Shown piece after piece: positions 59,014-64,000 of a DNA stretch of 64,000 bases (positions within the stretch are counted from its first letter, which is position 1; every line of letters begins with the position of its first letter). This DNA is from Cycas panzhihuaensis (lineage: Eukaryota > Cycadophyta): positions 82,653,741-82,717,740 of the forward strand of contig CM041465.1 of the NCBI GenBank assembly GCA_023213395.1, written 5' to 3'. The position numbers were made by a program, and so were the translations under genes. Below the pieces are notes generated by a model. The model was not told the DNA's origin and ran no database searches. It saw nothing but the letters and a program-made list of their open reading frames with translations.

Positions 59014-59860
59014 TTGTCCCCTTTTAATCCACTTTGTCAGTTAGAAGAGAAATTTTGAAGGTAGCTCTCCAAACATTCATTAATAGCTTTAGTTTGACTA
59101 TTAGTTTGTGGGTAATACATTGTGCTCATCGTGGGCTTAGTTTTGACTTGACAAAACATTTCTTGCCAAAAATTGATTGCGAGCTTTAGATCTTGATTGC
59201 TTACCATAACTTTGGGGAAACTATGTAGTCTATGGATTTGCTTTCTGAAAATATCTACAATCTAACTAGTTGTTGTCATGGATTGAGCTCCCCTAAAATG
59301 TGCATATTTAGTTAATTGGTCTCCAATAATAAAGATTGAATATTTGCCCTCTGATTTGGGCAATTTTGTGATAAAGTCCACAGACATCTCCTCTCATTTA
59401 TGCTTTGGTATGTATAATGGTTGAAGTAATCCCGGTGTTTTGATGCTCTCACTTCTATTCTGTTGGCATGTGTTGCATTCTAAAACAAACTTGTAAACAT
59501 CTATTTTTAATCCTTTCCAAAAGAATATGTTCTGAATCTATCGATATGTCATCTATTCCCACATGTCCTATTAATGGTGTTGCATAAACTTCCTAGAGGA
59601 ATTTCTCATTCAATGTCAATGTCTACAGAACAAAGATTTTTCCTTTATGTAGTAATAGATCATTATGTAATTCATAATTTGTTTGTGTTTTAGCTTGAAT
59701 TTGTTTGGTGTCCTATTGAGACGCTAGATCTTCCCTATACTCCTATACCAATTTTTGTGTCCAAATTAGGCTGGCCACTAAAATAGCTTGCATCACTGCC
59801 TATTTCAGAATCGAGAGAGTGCATTAACAATGACATTTTCTTTTCCCCTTTTGTAGATGA
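59014..59860 (-). pseudogene. GYP3: gypsy integrase remnant, minus strand
   Basis: In several minus-strand frames: ATPLIGHVGIDD (about 59575), CFRMQHMPTE (about 59480), GDVCGLYHKIAQIRGQIFNL (about 59340-59400, the core with the DFI-type motif changed), SYGKQSRSKARNQFLA (about 59170-59210). It is integrase-like and highly mutated. It could belong to the same family as GYP2, but its position right of GYP2 on the same strand excludes a simple continuation of that copy. Confidence 0.7.
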
Positions 59861-60075
59861 TGTCTATTGAAAACCAAATTGAGAAAATGAATGATCTTTA
59901 TTGATTCATAAGAGGGAAATGGTTTCTCTTATATACAACTAATTTACATAACAAATCCAGTACATGCATGACAAGGGTCACTTTAAGACAAAAGAGGGAC
60001 AATGACACATAACCCTCAATTTACATAAAGATCACTATAGTACAAGTCTTAGGATAAAACATTAACATTTGAACA
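59861..60075 (-). repeat. COP8 3' LTR (215 bp)
   Basis: Plus strand TGTCTATTGAAAACC...ATTTGAACA, followed by CCCTCCATTAATG (complement of the polypurine tract). Similar throughout to the LTR at 54564-54774. Confidence 0.85.
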
Positions 60076-60096
60076 CCCTCCATTAATGTTTCATCC
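60052..60096 (-). promoter_or_regulatory. COP8 inverted repeat bracketing the polypurine tract
   Basis: Arms GGATAAAACATTA (60052-60064) and TAATGTTTCATCC (60084-60096) pair at 12 of 13 positions around the polypurine tract and LTR border. Confidence 0.75.
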
Positions 60097-61699
60097 TTTA
60101 TTTTGTCACCCCAAGCAGATCTCTAAAATACTAAAAGTTTATCTTTTGATGATGGTTTTGTGAAGATGTCTGCAACTTGTTGATAACTACTGCAATATCC
60201 TAAGATTATTTCTTTATTCTGTACCTTTTCTCTGATGAAATAATAATGAACTTCTATGTGTTTGGTCTTTGCATGGAAGGCAGTTTTTAGTGAGTTTGAT
60301 AACATTTTGATTATCATAGTAAATTATAGTTGCTTTCCAACAACTTTAATTTAGATCCTTCAGGAGCTGTCTTAACCAAGTTGCTTCATAGGTTGCACTT
60401 ACTGCAGCTTTATACTTTGCTTCTGTTGAGAATAGGGCTATTGTTGATTGTTTTTTACTACTCCATGATGTTACAGTTGTTCCAAGATTGAAGCAGTAGT
60501 CTGATGTAGACTTCCTTTTCTAAAGATCTCCTACCCAGTCAGAGTCAGTGAATCCAATTAAGCTTCGTTAGTTTGCTTTGGTATATTGCAATCCAAGATC
60601 TAAAGTACATTTTATGTATCTTAAGATTCATTTTGTAGCATTCCAATAAACAGTCTTTGGATTATGCATGAACCTAGAAACAACTCCAACAGCAAAGGAT
60701 ATATCTAGTCAAGTGGTTGTCAAGTAAATGAGACTTCCAACAAGCTATCTGAAGAGAGCTTCATTTACTTTATGATGATTGTCTTCATCAACAATTAGAG
60801 CACAACTTGTTTCTATCAGTGTAGCACATGGATTACATTCTTCCATATTGAATTTTTGAGAAGATTCTAGGCATACTTAGATTGTGAGATAAAGATGCCA
60901 CTTTCTACTTGCTTAACTTCTACGCCAAGATAATAATGAAGTGTATGCATGTCGGTCATCTCAAAGTTTCTTTCCATCCGTGTTCTCTCCCAACTGATGG
61001 TTTCTTGATTATTTCCTATAATAATTAAATCATCTACATATACAACAACTATGGTAATCGGGTTTTTTTGTTTTTTAATATAAAGACTTGGATCAACCTC
61101 ACATCTACTAATGTCTTTCTTCTAAAGATGATGATCTAGTTTTGCATACTAGGCTCAAGGTGCTTGTTTTAGGCCATACAAGGCCTTTTCTAATCTACAG
61201 ACCAGATATTCCCCTCCTTTCTTTTTATACCCTAGTGGTTGTTCCATGTAGACTTCTTCACTAAGATCACCATTCAGGAAGGTACCTTTTACATCTAGTT
61301 GCACAATTTTCCATCCATATTGAGCTACCAGAGCTATAACTATATGAATAGTTATTAATTTTGCCACAGGAACGGAGGTTTCTTCATAATCAATACCTGC
61401 AGTCTGAGTATATCCTTTTGCCACAAGTTGGGCTTTATATTTGTCAATACTTCCATTAGACTTTTCTTTTATCATGTACACCCATTTGCAGCCTACAATA
61501 GGTTTACCTTCAAGTGGAGAAACTAATTCCTAGGTATTGTTTTAATTTAGAGAGTTCATTTCTTTGTCTATGGCTTCTTGCCATTTTGCTTTCTGGTAGG
61601 CTTTTTTAAAACTTTGAGGCTTGACTGAACAAGCCAATGCTTGATGTTTTTGAGACCTAGTTCTGTGCTCAAATACATCTCACTTTGATTCTTCTACAG
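60076..61699 (-). pseudogene. COP8 RT and RNase H
   Basis: On the minus strand: FKKAYQKAKWQEAIDKEM (about 61560-61615), VYMIKEKSNGSIDKYKAQLV (about 61430-61484), VQLDVKGTFLNGDLSEEVYM (about 61240-61300), RLEKALYGLKQAP (about 61155-61195), YVDDLI (about 61021-61040), FLG..VEVKQVESGIFISQ (about 60900) and RNase H ending HAKTKHIEVHYYFIREKVQN and DIFTKPSSKDK (about 60123-60290). Both catalytic aspartates of YVDD are present. Stops are scattered. Confidence 0.88.
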
Positions 61700-61828
61700 T
61701 TTTTATTTTTTATTAGGTAAAAGAATGATATGGGTTTTAAAAGGACCCCAAAACGTTTAACATCAGCTGCCCCTCACGCAAAAACAAAATGACCATGACA
61801 AGCGTGTGGCCTAGCTAAACCCTAGTCA

Positions 61829-62320
61829 TCACAAACACACCCTGCCACAACAAACCCAGTGGCTAGCTCTGCTGCCTCTCTCGGACCCACTCCTCCTCAA
61901 CCAGTCTCCTCCCCAAACCATAGACCTTCTATGAGTAACCCCCCAATTTGCCAACTTGTCAGCCACCTTGTTGCCCTCTCTATAGGTATGTCTTAGTTGA
62001 ACAACCTCTACTCCTTTCAAGACTTCTTGCGTATCCCTAATCAAAGCTTTTGTTCTCGAGTCTGGATCTGATGTACCTTTGAGAAAGTTAATCACATTTA
62101 ATGAATCCCCTTTTAAAACTAACTTGTCATGACCCCTTTCTATAGCCATTTCCATAGCTTTCAACTCTGCCATCTCAGCCCCATGGTTTGTTTGTTGACC
62201 ATAAGACTCGGCAAAATCCCACTTAACACCCCCTTTAGAATCTCTACAAATACCCCCTCCCTCGGCTTCCCCAGGGTTCCTTTTCGAGGCCCCATCAAAA
62301 TTGATTTTTACCCAAGTCCC
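61829..62320 (-). pseudogene. LINE RNase H domain
   Basis: WVKINFDGASKRNPGEAEGG (about 62260-62320) holds the first catalytic Asp. AEMAELKAMEMAIERG holds the Glu, LVLKGDSLNVINFLKG the second Asp, and YREGNKVADKLANWG (about 61950-61995) the C-terminal Asp. This is the plant-type RNase H acquired by a subgroup of plant L1 LINEs. The frame changes between its first and later parts. Confidence 0.9.
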
Positions 62321-62351
62321 CAGTGGGAGTCTAGGAACAAGACCTTCTATG

Positions 62352-62822
62352 CTACTCTTGGACCCTAGGAGTTATCCCCCATTTTTTTAGAATAGAGCTC
62401 TCCTGAATCATAGCATATTTATCATCTCTAGACTTCACATTCTCCTGCATTTCAGTATGAATGATACTAAAGATTCTGTGTTCGTCTAGCTTTCTATCTT
62501 GGAAGACCCTCCTGTTTCTCTCCTTCCACAAATTCCACATTAGTAATGGAAGGGAGACCCGCCAAATGTTATATAGAGATCTGCTCCTGTAAGGGCTACA
62601 CTAGGACAATCATTGACCCACTAGAGTTCCAGAGTTCACCCACTGAACCTCGAACAAGTCCAAAACTAGCCTCCACACTTTCTTAGTGAAATCACAGTGG
62701 AGAAGAATATGATCTACTGATTCTTCCTCGTCCCGGCAAAGGACACACCTATTTGGCATCACAAAGCCCCTCTTCCTAAGATTATCTACTGTGAGGATTT
62801 CTTTTTCAAACATATCCACCAA
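62352..62822 (-). pseudogene. LINE zf-RVT zinc-binding region
   Basis: LRKRGFVMPNRCVLCRDEEE followed by SVDHILLHCDFTKKVW (about 62680-62780) is the CX2C...HX4C zf-RVT motif found after RT in plant LINEs. MWNLWKERNRRVFQDRKLDE (about 62480-62540) is the usual linker to RNase H. Stops separate the pieces. Confidence 0.9.
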
Positions 62823-64000
62823 AACACAACAATCTTTGGGGACAGGTCAAGTTTCCATACCCCTTCCAAAAGCGGGTTCCTATGGTCCCCCCTCTTGAGG
62901 CATAAGTGATGATATCCCTACTTCACAAAATAATCACCCGAGTGGGATGAGGGCCACACCATAGAATCTGCTTCCTCCTTTTTTGGTATGTAACACCTAT
63001 CAATTTCCACTTTCAGGGCAACAATCCTTTCCTGAGAGATAGACTCCCCCTAAAGATCCTCAAATCTCCTCTAGCTTCTATTTCTACCCCTACCTACCCA
63101 ATAGTCTTTCATATTTATTCCATAACTCCTCTCACACGGGAGTTATAAAGAAGCCAGATCAGGACTCCTATTTATCTCTAAATCACCACACCAAACATCC
63201 TCCCAGAAGCTTATGGTATTACCATCTCCCAACCTCCATTGCGCCCCTTTCTTTAACATTCCTCTAGATTTCAGGATGCTCCTCCATATAGGGGATCCAT
63301 GGGAGGGAGGTAGGCTTACATTTAGAAATTTCCCTCCTTGTAGATACTTTTGAGTCAATATCCTTTCCCATAAGCCTCCTACCTTTTTGGCCAAGTGCCA
63401 ACTAGTCCTCGCAACCGGACCACTGTTAAATAGTGAGAGTCTTTTAAGGTTTAAACCTCCTGCCCATTTTGGGAGACAAACATTATTGCAGCCCACCAGG
63501 TGAATTCTATCCTTTTCCTCTACCCCAGACCAGAGGAATCTCATCTGGATAGATTCCAACACCGCTAAACCTGGCTTGGCAATTTGAACAAAGACATCAA
63601 GTACACTGGGATGCTCTGAAGGGAGGTAGCAACAAGTAGAACCTTCCTGGCTTGGCTTAGCATAGCTCCCTTCCAACTAGCCAACTTTCTCTAAATCCTA
63701 TCTATAACAGGATCCCACATCTCCTTAGTCATTTTTCCCACAAATAAGGGCATACCCAAATACAAGGTGGGAAGCTTTCGACCCGGCATCTCTAAAATAC
63801 TACTGATCCTCCTCTGAGTACGCTTCATCATGTTTATGAAAAAAACACTACTTTTGTTAAGGTTTATCTTTTGATTTGTGGCCCTTTGAAACCTTTTCAA
63901 GCCTTCTTTGAAGCTGCAAGCTTCCCTTACAGCCACTTTCCCTAAAAAGATATTGTCGTCAATGAATAGATGGTGCACCACATTGTCAATACCGAAGGTG
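62823..64000 (-). pseudogene. LINE reverse transcriptase, C-terminal half
   Basis: The catalytic box reads HLFIDDNIFL (about 63945-63975), where FADD is usual; the aspartates are kept. NLNKSSVFFIN, LGMPLFVGKMTKEMW and then FLWSGVEEKDRIHLVGCNNV, GGLNLKRLSLFN and WRLGDGNTISFWEDVWCGD (to about 63150) are standard plant LINE sequence. The N-terminal RT and endonuclease would lie beyond 64000. At least one frameshift occurs at about 63680. Confidence 0.92.

Larger units (their letters stand above)
59861..61699 (-). mobile_element. COP8: 3' part of a minus-strand Ty1-copia element
   Basis: 3' LTR at 59861-60075 (215 bp, type A), then on the minus strand RNase H and RT up to 61699, where a LINE is inserted. 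The 5' half lies beyond the LINE, outside the window or lost. Confidence 0.87.
61700..64000 (-). mobile_element. LINE (plant L1 type) inserted in COP8, 3' part
   Basis: The minus strand ends in an A-rich tail (complement of TTTTTATTTTTTATT, 61700-61714). Upstream on that strand are RNase H, a zinc-binding zf-RVT domain and RT. The element runs past the right edge, so its 5' end and target duplication cannot be seen. Confidence 0.9.

Overview
The window reads as nuclear DNA of a land plant with a large, repeat-filled genome. Only one host gene is visible, at the extreme left: three spliced exons (598-1386) of a BAT1-type amino acid/GABA permease. Almost everything from about 10 kb to the right end is retrotransposon sequence: Ty1-copia elements, Ty3-gypsy elements and a plant L1-type LINE with a C-terminal RNase H. 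The low gene density, deep nesting and decayed copies suit a gymnosperm-sized genome. That is an inference; nothing here fixes the species. I saw no rRNA, tRNA or CRISPR array.

Layout. 1-10115: the permease exons, AT-rich non-coding DNA, three AT-type microsatellites (5.31-5.77 kb), a possible minus-strand LTR/PBS (6.36 kb) and an unassigned coiled-coil reading frame (7.2 kb). 10116-29965: a three-level nest. Copia COP1 is split by copia COP2 (12450-28146, TSD TATTT), which is split by gypsy GYP1 (16341-26877, TSD CTAAA). 29966-46869: an old minus-strand gypsy, GYP2, split by copia COP3 (30224-43903, TSD TTAAC), itself split by the oppositely oriented copia COP4 (34381-41992, TSD TTTCA/TTTGA). 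46870-54774: copia COP5 (139-bp 5' LTR), copia COP6 with mismatched LTRs, and an inverted LTR-plus-leader fragment. 54775-59013: 5'-truncated copia COP7 carrying a GYP1-family solo LTR (55179-56072, TSD CCTAT). 59014-59860: gypsy integrase debris. 59861-61699: the 3' half of minus-strand copia COP8. 61700-64000: a minus-strand LINE inserted in COP8 and running off the window.

How the parts work. Intact copia elements encode gag, protease, integrase, reverse transcriptase (RT) and RNase H in that order; gypsy elements place integrase last. All copies here carry stops, frameshifts, deletions or changed catalytic residues. Most stops I checked in COP2 and GYP1 are one C-to-T step from CGA, CAA or CAG, as expected from deamination of methylated, silenced DNA.

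Most worth pursuing: (1) an inverted repeat that brackets the polypurine tract and the start of the 3' LTR in all seven copia 3' ends in the window; (2) GYP1, which carries two additional capsid-like modules between protease and RT, an additional 3' ORF, and a roughly 60-bp tandem array saturated with GTAC, a motif equally dense in its LTRs; (3) a 123-bp segment with perfect 24-bp inverted ends at a pol deletion junction in COP6.
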